A stretch of 64,000 nucleotides of DNA from Chryseobacterium gleum (GCA_945903645.1 CAMDOM010000002.1:104034-168033), one strand, 5' to 3'; shown: positions 53,734-63,316, numbered from the stretch's first letter. Notes: generated by a model not told the origin, from the letters alone. Made by a program: numbers and translations.

Positions 53734-54828
53734 TCAGTCCAACCGAAACGCCACCTGCCCCACGCGTACAGTTTCGGTGCCATTGGAAAGTGTTTCGCGC
53801 AGCAACAAATGGGCTGTAGCTGGCAATTCCAACACTTCTTTCATGTTCCGGATGGCGCCAGCAGGCACAAAATGCTCGTGCAATTGAGGCAATAACTCGC
53901 TGGCTGTAAAAGCGCTTGCGGCATCTTTCAATAGTGCCATAAGTTCCTCGCGGTATTGCAAGCGGTGTTGCACAGTGGCGTACTTAAGGTCGGTGCCCAA
54001 GGCTTCTCTACCAAGAATTCGGCACAACTCCTGAAACTGCTTGTCGCTTCCTACTGCCAACACTAGCATGCCGCCATCTTTGCAGGTAAGAATTTCACCA
54101 TAAGGACAAATGTTGGGATGCACAGAGCCCGAACGCGTTGCAATTTGCCCACCCATCAGCCAGTTGGTGGCATAGTTGCTTAGTGCCGACACGGCAGCAT
54201 CGAAAAGTGAAGTGGTAACATGGCAGCCTTTACCAAATCTGGCCTTATTGAATAAGGCGAGCAGTAATCCTTCTTTTAACTGATGGGCAGCAAGAATATC
54301 GATAATGGCCAACGGAAATTTGAGTGGCGGACGGTCGGCAAAACCATTCATTGCCATGTAACCAGCCTCTGCTTGCAACACCACATCGTAGGCTGCGCGA
54401 GGGTCATCGTCACCATAGCCCGTAATACTTCCGTAAATTACTTCGGGATTGTATGCTTGCACAGAATTATAATCCAACCGTAGTTTTTTGTCGTCACCCG
54501 GTTTGAAATTGCTAACAACAACATCCGATTCTCTTGCTAGCTGTAAAGCTTTGGCGTGTCCTTCTTCCGATTTGAGGTCGAGCAAAAGATGGGTTTTGCC
54601 CCAATTGACAGAACAGAAATAGGCAGAGTGATTTTGGTTTTCGGGCTCGGTGGCAAGTTTCCACGATCGGGTTATATCGCCACCTGTGAGTTGGTTTTCT
54701 ATTTTGGTAACTGACGCGCCAAGCTCAGCCAAAAACGTACCTACCGAAGGGCCAGCAAGCACCGAGGCCAACTCCAGTACCTTTATACCACTTAAATCAG
54801 TTCTCGTGTTGTCGGCCAAGTTGCTCAT
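53734..54828 (-). CDS. CoA transferase, family III (CaiB/BaiF)
   Basis: A 364-residue enzyme: GIKVLELASVLAGPSVGTFLAELGA at the N-terminus, VVVSNFKPGDDKKLRLDY in the middle and GYGDDDPRAAYDVVLQAEAGYM near the active site. Family III enzymes move CoA between organic acids through a catalytic Asp. At 364 residues it is a little short; the C-terminal domain is complete enough to fold. Substrate is not evident. Its first 32 bp overlap the end of the upstream gene. Confidence 0.88.
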   Translation of the reverse strand: MSNLADNTRTDLSGIKVLELASVLAGPSVGTFLAELGASVTKIENQLTGGDITRSWKLATEPENQNHSAYFCSVNWGKTHLLLDLKSEEGHAKALQLARESDVVVSNFKPGDDKKLRLDYNSVQAYNPEVIYGSITGYGDDDPRAAYDVVLQAEAGYMAMNGFADRPPLKFPLAIIDILAAHQLKEGLLLALFNKARFGKGCHVTTSLFDAAVSALSNYATNWLMGGQIATRSGSVHPNICPYGEILTCKDGGMLVLAVGSDKQFQELCRILGREALGTDLKYATVQHRLQYREELMALLKDAASAFTASELLPQLHEHFVPAGAIRNMKEVLELPATAHLLLRETLSNGTETVRVGQVAFRLD

Positions 54829-55786
54829 TACTTCCTTTCACTTTCAGTTCCATTTCAATAATTTCCTCTTGCTCTTGCGGTGAAAGTTGGCGGTCGTATA
54901 AGGGTTTCAAATCGGGCTGACCTGCATTTACCCATGCAGTATACCACAAACTCCCTACGGCAAGCACACTGGCGCGCATTCTGCGTTCTACTTGGCCATT
55001 TAGCCGGTTGTGATATTCGCGCGAATACTCTTTGGAATAGACCTGCATCAAGGCTTGCCCGCGATTTTCCATCGCATATTTCATATCGGTAGGAAAACTG
55101 GCATTCAGTTCGCGTTCAAAACGTAGAACGCTATCAACAGCATTGTTGCTGGCCTCTACCACTTCCCAAGCAAAATTGAGTGGGTCTTCAATGTATTCTG
55201 CTCGGCCTACCAAAAAGTCATACTCATCCGAAAACAACTCGGGCAATCTACTTTCCCAAAACCCATGAATGCCCACTTGGTCGGTCATTTTTCCGTTGTA
55301 ATTCTTGGTGGTGTGCAAGGGCACATGCGCATCGCCCACATAATGCCCAAGCTCTGTAGAGTACTTTAAAATGTGGTCGAGATTGCCCTCTTGAAATGCT
55401 TTTGTGAGGCGAAACATCATAATGTCAATGTGCCAAGGCACTATTCCGTAGGCTTTCAGGGTGTCTTCGCTGTATTTTGCTACGGCATCTTTCCACAAGC
55501 GCGGCATGGTTTTAAATGGGTCATCCTTGCTGTAGTGATCGATGTCAATATAATGGCGTGGCGCCTCATCTTTGCCAATATATCTGCGTTTATCGGGGTC
55601 AATGGCATGCTCATAGATGTAGTTGAGATTTCGCTTGTAAAGCCCAATCATCTCCTCTGGCAAGGTGAATATGGCCAGTTTATTGATGGTTTTGTGCCCA
55701 AAAAAACCCCATGGAAAAACCATGTTTTGCCCCATTAACATGAGGGTACACGTGAGTAGAATACGGGTAATCCAAACCTTCACCAT
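54797..55786 (-). CDS. Secreted zinc phospholipase C / S1-P1 nuclease-like protein
   Basis: A 329-residue exported protein. After the signal (to about 25) the mature end is PWGFFGHKTINKLAIF, matching the Trp/His zinc-site start of S1/P1 nucleases and zinc phospholipases C. Other ligands are probably in HYIDIDHYSKDD and ELGHYVGDAHVPLHTTKNY. These enzymes cleave phosphodiesters in lipids or nucleic acids with a three-zinc centre. It overlaps the CoA transferase start by 32 bp. Confidence 0.8.
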   Translation of the reverse strand: MVKVWITRILLTCTLMLMGQNMVFPWGFFGHKTINKLAIFTLPEEMIGLYKRNLNYIYEHAIDPDKRRYIGKDEAPRHYIDIDHYSKDDPFKTMPRLWKDAVAKYSEDTLKAYGIVPWHIDIMMFRLTKAFQEGNLDHILKYSTELGHYVGDAHVPLHTTKNYNGKMTDQVGIHGFWESRLPELFSDEYDFLVGRAEYIEDPLNFAWEVVEASNNAVDSVLRFERELNASFPTDMKYAMENRGQALMQVYSKEYSREYHNRLNGQVERRMRASVLAVGSLWYTAWVNAGQPDLKPLYDRQLSPQEQEEIIEMELKVKGSNEQLGRQHEN

Positions 55787-55902
55787 TGGTGGGCCAAGAT
55801 ATGAAATAGAGGTAGTCTATTCGTATGAACATATTCTTAACAATATGGTTTGGGTAGTCACTAGAGTAAAGAGGTTTATTCGCAACCTCCTCTTGTAATA
55901 CC

Positions 55903-55910
55903 TAACTTTG
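55903..55910 (+). promoter_or_regulatory. -7 element of ribBA
   Basis: TAACTTTG matches TAnnTTTG, with a leader of about 10 nt. That leaves no room for an FMN riboswitch. Confidence 0.5.
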
Positions 55911-55926
55911 CATCCAATATAGCAAC

Positions 55927-57150
55927 ATGAGCGAAATCGAGATAATATTGGATAGTGTAAAGGATGCCATTGAAGATATTCGAAATGGCAAAGTGGTGGT
56001 AGTAGTGGACGATGCCGACCGCGAAAACGAAGGTGATTTTGTAGCCGCAGCAAGATGTGCAACACCTGAAATGATAAACTTCATGGCTACGCATGGTCGC
56101 GGGTTGATTTGTGCGCCATTGGTGGAACAGCGTTGCGAAGAGTTGGGTTTAGAACTTATGGTGAGCCGCAACAGTGCAGCATTCGAAACGCCATTTACAG
56201 TGTCGGTTGACCTAATTGGTCATGGTTGCAGCACAGGAATTTCGGCAAGCGACAGAGCCAAAACCGTTAAAGCACTCATTGACCCAACTATTCGCCCAGA
56301 AGAGCTTGGAAAGCCCGGTCACATTTTTCCTTTAAGGGCACGTGTGGGTGGAGTATTGCGCAGAGCAGGCCACACCGAAGCGGCTATAGATTTGGCTCGC
56401 TTGGCAGGTTTTGAACCAGCAGGCGTGATTGTAGAAATAATGAATGAAGATGGCTCAATGGCGCGGCTTCCTGAGCTTACCGTTATTGCCAAACGCTTCG
56501 GGTTGAAACTCATTTCCATCAAAGATTTAATTGCCTACCGTATAGCAAACGAATCCCTTATTGAACGTGAAGTGGATGTGGATATGCCAACAGAATGGGG
56601 CAATTTTAAACTTCATGCCTATAAGCAAACTACCACTGGACAAACCCACCTTGCTTTAGTGAAAGGTACTTGGGAAAAGGATGAATCCATATTGGTTCGC
56701 GTCCATTCTTCGTGCGTTACAGGCGATATTTTCGGCTCATGCAGGTGCGATTGTGGACCTCAACTTCATGCAGCTATGCGCATGGTAGAAGAAGCAGGCA
56801 AAGGCGTTATCGTTTATATGAACCAAGAAGGCCGTGGAATTGGCCTAGTCAACAAGCTGAAAGCCTATAAATTACAGGAGCAAGGAATGGACACGGTTGA
56901 AGCTAATATTGCACTAGGCTTCGATATGGATGAGCGAGACTATGGTATTGGTGCTCAAATTTTGCGCGATCAGCAGGTCAGCAAAATGCGTTTAATGTCA
57001 AACAATCCTAAAAAGCGCACAGGTTTGGTTGGATATGGCTTAGAAGTGGTTGAAAACGTGGCCATCGAAACCGATGCCAACGACCATAATCGATTTTATT
57101 TGGAAACAAAACGAGATAGAATGGGGCATACGCTCAAGGTTTCGAAGTAG
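55927..57150 (+). CDS. ribBA: Bifunctional DHBP synthase / GTP cyclohydrolase II
   Basis: The 407-residue protein has the RibB domain at about 1-205 ([35 protein letters not shown]) and the RibA domain at about 210-407 ([20 protein letters not shown] zinc site, [18 protein letters not shown]). It supplies both precursors of riboflavin, from ribulose-5-phosphate and GTP. No other rib gene is adjacent and no FMN riboswitch is visible upstream. Confidence 0.97.
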   Translation: MSEIEIILDSVKDAIEDIRNGKVVVVVDDADRENEGDFVAAARCATPEMINFMATHGRGLICAPLVEQRCEELGLELMVSRNSAAFETPFTVSVDLIGHGCSTGISASDRAKTVKALIDPTIRPEELGKPGHIFPLRARVGGVLRRAGHTEAAIDLARLAGFEPAGVIVEIMNEDGSMARLPELTVIAKRFGLKLISIKDLIAYRIANESLIEREVDVDMPTEWGNFKLHAYKQTTTGQTHLALVKGTWEKDESILVRVHSSCVTGDIFGSCRCDCGPQLHAAMRMVEEAGKGVIVYMNQEGRGIGLVNKLKAYKLQEQGMDTVEANIALGFDMDERDYGIGAQILRDQQVSKMRLMSNNPKKRTGLVGYGLEVVENVAIETDANDHNRFYLETKRDRMGHTLKVSK

Positions 57151-57206
57151 TACAACCCTTGCTGCCACTTGGTTTTCGAACATTTTATAGAATTAGTTGA
57201 TGTACG

Positions 57207-57236
57207 TTGCAATTGAAATCGCAAATTCTATATTTG
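57207..57236 (+). promoter_or_regulatory. Promoter of the tRNA-Lys gene
   Basis: TTG at 57207-57209 and TATATTTG at 57229-57236 with a 19-bp spacer closely fit the Bacteroidota consensus. Transcription would begin about 15-20 nt before the tRNA. Confidence 0.75.
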
Positions 57237-57258
57237 CAGCCGCGTTTTTAGGACGTAC

Positions 57259-57331
57259 GATCTGGTAGCTCAGCTGGTAGAGCATAACACTTTTAATGTT
57301 AGGGTCCTGGGTTCGAGCCCCAGCCAGGTCA
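57259..57331 (+). tRNA. tRNA-Lys (anticodon TTT)
   Basis: A 73-nt cloverleaf: acceptor GATCTGG/CCAGGTC, D arm GCTC/GAGC, anticodon stem TAACA/TGTTA around CTTTTAA (anticodon TTT), and T arm CTGGG/CCCAG with TTCGAGC. The discriminator is A and CCA is not encoded. It has its own promoter and terminator. Confidence 0.97.
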
Positions 57332-57337
57332 CACCGA

Positions 57338-57370
57338 AAACCCGTTATCTTAATTGATAACGGGTTTTTT
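57338..57370 (+). terminator. Intrinsic terminator after tRNA-Lys
   Basis: AAACCCGTTATC and GATAACGGGTTT pair over 12 bp with a 6-nt loop, followed by T. Confidence 0.9.
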
Positions 57371-57390
57371 GTTGACCTTTTTTGAAAGGC

Positions 57391-57398
57391 TACATTTG
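57391..57398 (+). promoter_or_regulatory. -7 element of the M42 peptidase gene
   Basis: TACATTTG matches TAnnTTTG, with a TTG 16 bp upstream at 57372 and a leader of about 25 nt. Confidence 0.5.
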
Positions 57399-57427
57399 TG
57401 TGATTTTACATTCAATCTCTCCCAATA

Positions 57428-58498
57428 ATGCGTTCGGAAAGTTTCACCTTCTTAAAGAAATACTTAAATAACGCCTCGCCAACAGGCTTCGAATCTTCTG
57501 GCCAGCATCTATGGTTAGAATACATCAAACCTTATGTTGACGAGCATTTTTCGGATACCTACGGCACTGTGGTGGCTGTCATTAATCCCAAAGCCAAGTA
57601 TAAGGTAGTGATAGAAGCTCACGCGGACGAAATCTCGTGGTTCGTAAATTATATCACTAAGGAAGGACTTATTTACCTCAAGCGAAATGGCGGTTCAGAT
57701 CATCAAATTGCGCCTTCCAAACGGGTTAACATTCATACGAAAAAAGGAATAGTTAAAGGGATTTTTGGTTGGCCCGCTATTCATGTGCGCAATGCTTCGA
57801 ATGAAGAAGCGCCTAGTCTAAAAAACATCTTTTTAGATTTAGGATGCGCTTCTTCCGAAGAAGTAGAGAAACTTGGTGTTCATGTGGGTTGCGTTGTCAC
57901 TTTTGACGATGAAATGATGATGCTTAATGACCGCTACATCGTTGGGCGCGCATTAGACAATCGAATAGGTGGATTTATGATTGCGGAGGTTGCACGATTG
58001 CTCAAGGAAAAGAAAAAGAAACTTCCTTTTGGACTGTATATCGTAAATGCTGTGCAAGAAGAAGTGGGATTGCGTGGAGCAGAAATGATTGCGCATCGTA
58101 TTAAACCCGACTTGGCAATTATAACAGATGTTTGCCACGATACGCAAACTCCAATGTACGATAAAAAAGCGCAAGGAGATTTAACTGCCGGCAAAGGGCC
58201 TGTGCTAACATACGGTCCATCGGTGCACAACAATGTGTTAGACCTCATTTTGGAAGTGGCAGAAAGCAAGAAAATTCCATTTCAACGTGCTGCGGCAACT
58301 CGCGCTACTGGAACGGACACCGATGCGTTTGCCTACTCAAGTGGTGGCATCGCTTCTGCACTTATTTCGTTACCCTTAAGATACATGCACACGACTGTTG
58401 AATCGGTGCATAAAGATGATGTAGAAAACGTGATTCAACTAATATATGAGACCTTAACTCAGCTAAAAGACAACCACGATTTTAGCTACATAAAGTGA
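57428..58498 (+). CDS. M42 family metallo-aminopeptidase
   Basis: The 356-residue enzyme has the co-catalytic metal motifs of family M42: VIEAHADEISWFV, VGRALDNRIGGFMIAE, the catalytic Glu pair in VNAVQEEVGLRGAEM and ITDVCHDTQTP. C-terminal GTDTDAFAYSSGGI supplies another ligand region. Such enzymes form large tetrahedral assemblies and clip N-terminal residues from peptides in the cytoplasm. The next gene follows after 49 bp. Confidence 0.93.
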   Translation: MRSESFTFLKKYLNNASPTGFESSGQHLWLEYIKPYVDEHFSDTYGTVVAVINPKAKYKVVIEAHADEISWFVNYITKEGLIYLKRNGGSDHQIAPSKRVNIHTKKGIVKGIFGWPAIHVRNASNEEAPSLKNIFLDLGCASSEEVEKLGVHVGCVVTFDDEMMMLNDRYIVGRALDNRIGGFMIAEVARLLKEKKKKLPFGLYIVNAVQEEVGLRGAEMIAHRIKPDLAIITDVCHDTQTPMYDKKAQGDLTAGKGPVLTYGPSVHNNVLDLILEVAESKKIPFQRAAATRATGTDTDAFAYSSGGIASALISLPLRYMHTTVESVHKDDVENVIQLIYETLTQLKDNHDFSYIK

Positions 58499-58547
58499 TT
58501 CGATTGGACGATTTTTGACCAGTTGAAACATCGATTTCCTGAAACAA

Positions 58548-59639
58548 ATGGACGTCCACTCGCTTCTTATTTCTCTGCACAATTTACAAAGCAAAGGCAC
58601 CGAATTATATCCAAAAGGTATATTTCCATCCCAGCGGTTTCAACCCAAATTGGGTCTAGTTCGCGAAGACGACAATGTGTTTTTCACCGCCTGCATTGTG
58701 CATATCCTGCAAGAGTTGGCGCACACATTGGAGCCGAATGAGCGAGCCATAGCCCAGCAAATTTGCTCATCTGCTCGAGCTGCTTATCCATTGTACAAGA
58801 ACAAAGACGGGCGAGACACTTATAATTTCTGGAGAATACAGCCTAGTGGTCATTTTCCAAACGGAACATTTATGCATCGATTTGACCATTTTCGGATTCC
58901 AGATGATATAGATGATACCGCGCTTATTTTCCTCACCGAAAACGCTTCAAAAGAACGTGTTGGATTGCTGCGCGAAACATTAAAAAAGCACGCAAACTTA
59001 GCCTATCAACAAGCCAAAAATCCACCAAGGCACTATCGAAATCTCAAGGTGTATTCCACTTTTATTGGAAAGAATATGTACATCGAATTTGATGTGTGTG
59101 CCTTAAGCAATTTGATGCGACTCATTCTCAAACATTTCCCCCATGATTTAAACGAATACGACAGGGATACTCTCCATTTTATCTCCGAAGTGGTGCGAAA
59201 CGATGAATACGAGCGCATTCCATTTCAAATTGCACCCCAATATACCACTACGCCCATAATTCTGTATCACCTAGCGCGATTGCTATCCTATCTGCCACCC
59301 GAATACAGTCAGATTCAGTCCAAAGTAATGACGGCACTACAATCGTGGTTGGAGAAATTGCCCATAGGAATGGAAAAATTGATGCTAGAAAACGAACTGT
59401 TAAAACAAAATGGTTCGATGGCACCAACAGTTGTCTATACCCGTGATGTAACCAAAAACAAAGACTTCTTTTATTTTATTGCTGGATTGCTTACGGCCTA
59501 CGAAGGAGGCCAATTGCAAAAAATAGCCGAATCGCCTTGGACACACTTACGCTATCGCAGCGAAGCATTTAACCTTGCGTTGCTTTTGGAAAATGCTGTG
59601 TTGCGTAGAAACCTATTGCCCACTCAACCGATGGCATAA
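58548..59639 (+). CDS. Unrecognised protein with a DIDDTA motif (terpene-cyclase-like?)
   Basis: A 363-residue soluble protein, helical throughout, without signal peptide. Near residue 122 it reads FRIPDDIDDTALIFL. DxDDTA is the acid motif of class II terpene cyclases such as copalyl diphosphate synthase. An upstream KNKDGRDTYNFW and later alternating helix pairs would suit an alpha/alpha toroid. Yet it is much shorter than known class II cyclases (about 500 or more), and no QW repeats are clear. It may be a single-barrel relative or a chance match. No terpenoid genes are adjacent. I assign no function. Confidence 0.45.
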   Translation: MDVHSLLISLHNLQSKGTELYPKGIFPSQRFQPKLGLVREDDNVFFTACIVHILQELAHTLEPNERAIAQQICSSARAAYPLYKNKDGRDTYNFWRIQPSGHFPNGTFMHRFDHFRIPDDIDDTALIFLTENASKERVGLLRETLKKHANLAYQQAKNPPRHYRNLKVYSTFIGKNMYIEFDVCALSNLMRLILKHFPHDLNEYDRDTLHFISEVVRNDEYERIPFQIAPQYTTTPIILYHLARLLSYLPPEYSQIQSKVMTALQSWLEKLPIGMEKLMLENELLKQNGSMAPTVVYTRDVTKNKDFFYFIAGLLTAYEGGQLQKIAESPWTHLRYRSEAFNLALLLENAVLRRNLLPTQPMA

Positions 59640-59640
59640 A

Positions 59641-59671
59641 AAAAGCGTCCCTCATTTCGAGAGACGCTTTT
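59641..59671. terminator. Bidirectional terminator
   Basis: AAAAGCGTC and GACGCTTTT pair with an additional CTC/GAG inside. It lies between the convergent DIDDTA-protein and FKBP genes. Confidence 0.8.
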
Positions 59672-59694
59672 CATTTCTTTCCAGGAAATAACGC

Positions 59695-60414
59695 TTATTT
59701 CTTAGGCTCTTCGCCTTTGATTACGTCAATCAATTTTATGTCGAACAACAATACTTCGTTCGGGCCAATGCCGCTACCTTTTGGACCACCATTTGGTCCA
59801 TAAGCCAACTGACCAGGAATAAACACTTTATACTCCGCTCCTGGCTTCATCAACTGCAATACTTCCGTCCATCCTGGAATAACGCTACGCAAAAAGAACG
59901 TTACTGGCTCGCCACGGTCCTCAGAGCTATCGAAAACTTCACCGTTCATTAGTTTTCCAGTGTAATGCACTTTCACTTGATCCATAGTAGTTGGAGCTGT
60001 GCCTTCACCTTCTTTCAAAGCAATGTACTGCAAACCGCTTTCTGTGGTTTTAACATTTGCTTTTCCAGCATTTTCAGCCAAAAACTTCTTGCCAAGTGCT
60101 TCGTTTTCTTCGGCTTTCTTTTCGCTCAATTTTGCAAAGTAGCCTTGTACTGCCATTCCAGCTTGCTCTTCGGTCATCACCGCATCTTCGGTAATCAATG
60201 ATTGGCGAATGCCTGCCAATAATAAATCGAGGTTGAAGCTGCTGTCGATTCCTTCCGTGCGGAAATCCTTTAAAAGATTAGTACCAACAGAAACACCAAT
60301 AGCATAGCTCGCTGAATCTTCAGAAGAAGCAAGTGTAACTGGTTTAGAATCTTGTCCCTCGCAAGAGGAAAGTGCGGCAGCCATAAAAACTGCGATTGTG
60401 ATTGATTTTGTCAT
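59695..60414 (-). CDS. FKBP-type peptidyl-prolyl isomerase, lipoprotein
   Basis: A 239-residue Mip/FkpA-like isomerase with a lipoprotein signal (VFMAAALSSCEGQ). The N-terminal dimerisation domain (SASYAIGVSVGTNLLKDF) is followed by the FKBP domain from about 130 (DQVKVHYTGKLMNGEVFDSS, VIPGWTEVLQLMKPG, YGPNGGPKGSGIGPNEVLLF). It assists folding of envelope proteins. Confidence 0.94.
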   Translation of the reverse strand: MTKSITIAVFMAAALSSCEGQDSKPVTLASSEDSASYAIGVSVGTNLLKDFRTEGIDSSFNLDLLLAGIRQSLITEDAVMTEEQAGMAVQGYFAKLSEKKAEENEALGKKFLAENAGKANVKTTESGLQYIALKEGEGTAPTTMDQVKVHYTGKLMNGEVFDSSEDRGEPVTFFLRSVIPGWTEVLQLMKPGAEYKVFIPGQLAYGPNGGPKGSGIGPNEVLLFDIKLIDVIKGEEPKK

Positions 60415-60443
60415 TGGTTAAGTTTCTTTTTTTAAATCGGGCG

Positions 60444-60451
60444 CAAAAGTA
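60444..60451 (-). promoter_or_regulatory. -7 element of the FKBP gene
   Basis: The minus strand reads TACTTTTG, giving a leader of about 24 nt. Confidence 0.5.
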
Positions 60452-60615
60452 ACGGTATCATCGCTGTTTCAGTAAGTTCTGTTTGATTTTTCACGAATAT
60501 CATTTGCTAAAAAATGTTTAACCCTTGATGGCGATAACTCTTGGATTTCAGACTCATCATAGATAGCCCATTTTCGTTGGATGTTTCGTCTATTTGCAGC
60601 CTTAAATAGCAACCC

Positions 60616-62568
60616 ATGCGCATACTCGTATTTCTGGCGTTTTTTATTCTTCCAATAATGCTGCAAGCTCAGCAATATCAAGTTTTGTCGCCCGATGGAA
60701 AATTGAAAGCTGAAATAAATGTGGCAGGAAATATCCATTTCCGCTTGTATAGCGGAAAGCGCATTTTAATGCATTCGCGCCCAATAGGCATGACCTTAAA
60801 GGGTGGAAAAGCACTAGGAAAAAGCGAAACCGTTGTAACTACCGAAACTGCCAACGTAAGGAGAACTGTTCGTCCGGTAGCACCAACCAAAAATTCCACT
60901 ATTAAAGAAGAGTTCAATGGACTTACGTTAGTCTTAAGTAGCGGACTTCAGATTGAATTTAGATGTTTTGATGATGGATTGGCCTATCGTATGACCACAG
61001 TTTTGGATGGCGACATCAAAATTGAAGAAGAGCAGATGGGATTTGAAATTGTGAACGACCCGGATTGTTGGTTTCCAAAAGAAACGAGTATGTTCTCGCA
61101 CAACGAACACAAATTTGAAGAAACATCGAACCAAGTGCTTGCAAAAGGAAAAATGGCAAGCACGCCAATTCTCTGGAAATGGGGAAAAGGCCCACTTTTG
61201 CTTTACACAGAAACCGACCTTCGCGATTACCCCGGAATGTACCTCAAAACCATTGGTTCCGGAGGGTTCACTGCTGTGTTTCCAAAAGTGCCTGCCACCT
61301 ATTTCAAAGTATTGGACAGGTGGGTTATGTCTGCATTCAAACGCGAATATATTGCTAAGACATCAGGAAAACGCTCGTTTCCATGGCGCATATTTATAGT
61401 CGCAGATACTGATGCAGAGTTGTTGAATTCACAGTTGCCCTATTTGCTGGCTAATGCCCATAATGATGTGGAACCGACCGACTGGATTAAACCCGGTAAA
61501 GTGGCTTGGGATTGGTGGAATGCCAATAACTTGAAGGGCGTTGATTTCGAACCAGGAATCACCACCCAGACCTACAAATACTATATAGATTTCGCGGCTG
61601 CCAACAAATTGGAGTATGTAATTTTAGATGAAGGATGGTACAAACTAGGGCATCTGCTGCAAGTGAAACCCGAAATTGATATGCCCGAATTGGTGCGCTA
61701 TGCCGAAAGTAAAGGTGTGGGCATTATTCTGTGGTGCGCGTGGAAAACATTGGACGACCAGTTTGACGAAGCATTTGAACAATTCAGTGCGTGGGGCATC
61801 AAGGGTGTTAAAGTCGATTTTATGCAACGCACCGACCAATACATGACCAATTTTTATGAGCGCATTGCAAAAGAGGCATTCAGAAGAAAAATGTTGGTCG
61901 ATTTTCATGGCGGGCATTGTCCTAAAGGATTGCAGCGCACCTATCCCAATGTGCTCACATTTGAAGGTGTTCGCGGTTTGGAGTGGAACAAATGGTCGAG
62001 TCAAGCCACTCCAAAACATGACTTAACCCTTCCTTTTACCCGTATGATGACTGGCCCAATGGATTACACGCCTGGAGCCATGACCAATATTGCAAACCCG
62101 AAAAAGCATCGCGCCAATTTCAAGAATCCAAAAAGCATGGGCACGCGCTGCCACGAATTGGCCAAATACGTCATTTTCGAAAGCCCTTTGCAAATGCTAG
62201 CCGATGCTCCAACAGCTTATGAAAAGGAAGAGCAAACCATGAAATTTCTGAAAGCGGTTCCCACTGTTTGGGACGAGACTGTGGTGCTATCTGCCACAAT
62301 TGCCAATCATGTAGTAATGGCACGCAGAAAAGGTGATACGTGGTTTATTGGTGGAATGACAGCCAATGAGGGGCAAACCATCTCTATAGATTTAAGCTTT
62401 TTGGGCAGTGGAAATTTCGCAATGGACGTTTGGCGCGATGGTGACGACACGTTTACCAACGGCAGCAGTTTCGTTCATTTTAACGAAAGCAGTGTAAACA
62501 GCAGCATGAAATACGTGATTTCGATGGCCGAAGGTGGTGGCTGGGTTGCCGTGCTTCGCAAAAATTAG
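60616..62568 (+). CDS. Glycoside hydrolase family 97 protein, probably retaining type
   Basis: The 650-residue enzyme has a signal peptide (to about 19), the GH97 N-terminal beta-sandwich (YQVLSPDGKLKAEINVAG), a TIM barrel (AWDWWNANNLKGVDFEPG, YVILDEGWYKLG) and a C-terminal beta domain. The barrel carries GIKGVKVDFMQRTDQ; an Asp at this position is the nucleophile of retaining GH97 alpha-galactosidases, whereas inverting SusB-type enzymes lack it. It probably acts on alpha-galactosides in the periplasm. There is no adjacent sus-like uptake pair. Confidence 0.92.
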   Translation: MRILVFLAFFILPIMLQAQQYQVLSPDGKLKAEINVAGNIHFRLYSGKRILMHSRPIGMTLKGGKALGKSETVVTTETANVRRTVRPVAPTKNSTIKEEFNGLTLVLSSGLQIEFRCFDDGLAYRMTTVLDGDIKIEEEQMGFEIVNDPDCWFPKETSMFSHNEHKFEETSNQVLAKGKMASTPILWKWGKGPLLLYTETDLRDYPGMYLKTIGSGGFTAVFPKVPATYFKVLDRWVMSAFKREYIAKTSGKRSFPWRIFIVADTDAELLNSQLPYLLANAHNDVEPTDWIKPGKVAWDWWNANNLKGVDFEPGITTQTYKYYIDFAAANKLEYVILDEGWYKLGHLLQVKPEIDMPELVRYAESKGVGIILWCAWKTLDDQFDEAFEQFSAWGIKGVKVDFMQRTDQYMTNFYERIAKEAFRRKMLVDFHGGHCPKGLQRTYPNVLTFEGVRGLEWNKWSSQATPKHDLTLPFTRMMTGPMDYTPGAMTNIANPKKHRANFKNPKSMGTRCHELAKYVIFESPLQMLADAPTAYEKEEQTMKFLKAVPTVWDETVVLSATIANHVVMARRKGDTWFIGGMTANEGQTISIDLSFLGSGNFAMDVWRDGDDTFTNGSSFVHFNESSVNSSMKYVISMAEGGGWVAVLRKN

Positions 62569-62589
62569 TTGCATTTAAATCGATTAAAC

Positions 62590-62621
62590 AAAAAAGGCTG
62601 ACCACGCGGTCAGCCTTTTTT
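62590..62621. terminator. Bidirectional terminator between the GH97 and efp genes
   Basis: AAAAAAGGCTGACC and GGTCAGCCTTTTTT form a perfect 14-bp stem with an ACGC loop. Confidence 0.93.
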
Positions 62622-62641
62622 GTTTTAAGAACTTGAAAAAA

Positions 62642-63205
62642 CTACCCTTTCACGCGCTCCACATAAGCAGCTGTACGGGTATCAATGCGAATCATTTCAC
62701 CTTCATTCACAAATAGCGGAACACGAATTTCAGCTCCTGTTTCTAGTATTGCAGGCTTCATGCTGTTGGTTGCAGTGTCGCCTTTTACGCCCGGTTCAGA
62801 GCGTGTAATGAGAAGCTCAACAAATGTTGGTGCATCAGCAATTACCGCAGTATCGCCTTCAAACCCAACTTTTACAATCATTTCTGGCTTCAAAAACTGC
62901 AACGTTTCGCCAAACAACATTTTAGCGATATACAATTGCTCGTAGGTCTCTTGGTTCATACAAACAAGGCTATCCCCTTCTTCATACAAATATTGTAATT
63001 CATTGTATTGCACCCTTGCTATATCAACTGATTCGCCCGAACGATAGCGATATTCATAGTTTCTACCCGTTGCGATAGATTTCATTTTCACTTGATAGAA
63101 GGCACCTCCTTTGCCCGGCATGGTATGTTGCTTTTCGCTCACCATGCACAAATCGCCATTATGACGAATGATAGAACCTACTTTAATGTCTGATGTTGTT
63201 GCCAT
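62642..63205 (-). CDS. efp: Elongation factor P
   Basis: The 187-residue protein matches EF-P: KOW-like N-terminus (DIKVGSIIRHNGDLCMV), the tip loop EKQHTMPGKGGAFYQVKMK with Lys in PGKGG at the modification position, and the C-terminal OB domain (GDTATNSMKPAILETGAEIRVP). It relieves ribosome stalling at proline runs. No modification enzyme gene is adjacent. Confidence 0.96.
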   Translation of the reverse strand: MATTSDIKVGSIIRHNGDLCMVSEKQHTMPGKGGAFYQVKMKSIATGRNYEYRYRSGESVDIARVQYNELQYLYEEGDSLVCMNQETYEQLYIAKMLFGETLQFLKPEMIVKVGFEGDTAVIADAPTFVELLITRSEPGVKGDTATNSMKPAILETGAEIRVPLFVNEGEMIRIDTRTAAYVERVKG

Positions 63206-63225
63206 TTTGCTTTTTTTATGCGCGG

Positions 63226-63233
63226 CAAAAGTA
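63226..63233 (-). promoter_or_regulatory. -7 element of efp
   Basis: The minus strand reads TACTTTTG, with a leader of about 15 nt. Confidence 0.55.
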
Positions 63234-63316
63234 AGAATGGTTGGCTAGGTGCAAAAAATGGTTAGTCCACAATAAAAATCACCATTAATTGATTGCTTCA
63301 CCCGACCCAATGCACC

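Noticed and set aside
55787-55926. FMN riboswitch upstream of ribBA
   Set aside because: None of the conserved RFN blocks is present and the promoter is only about 20 nt from the start codon.
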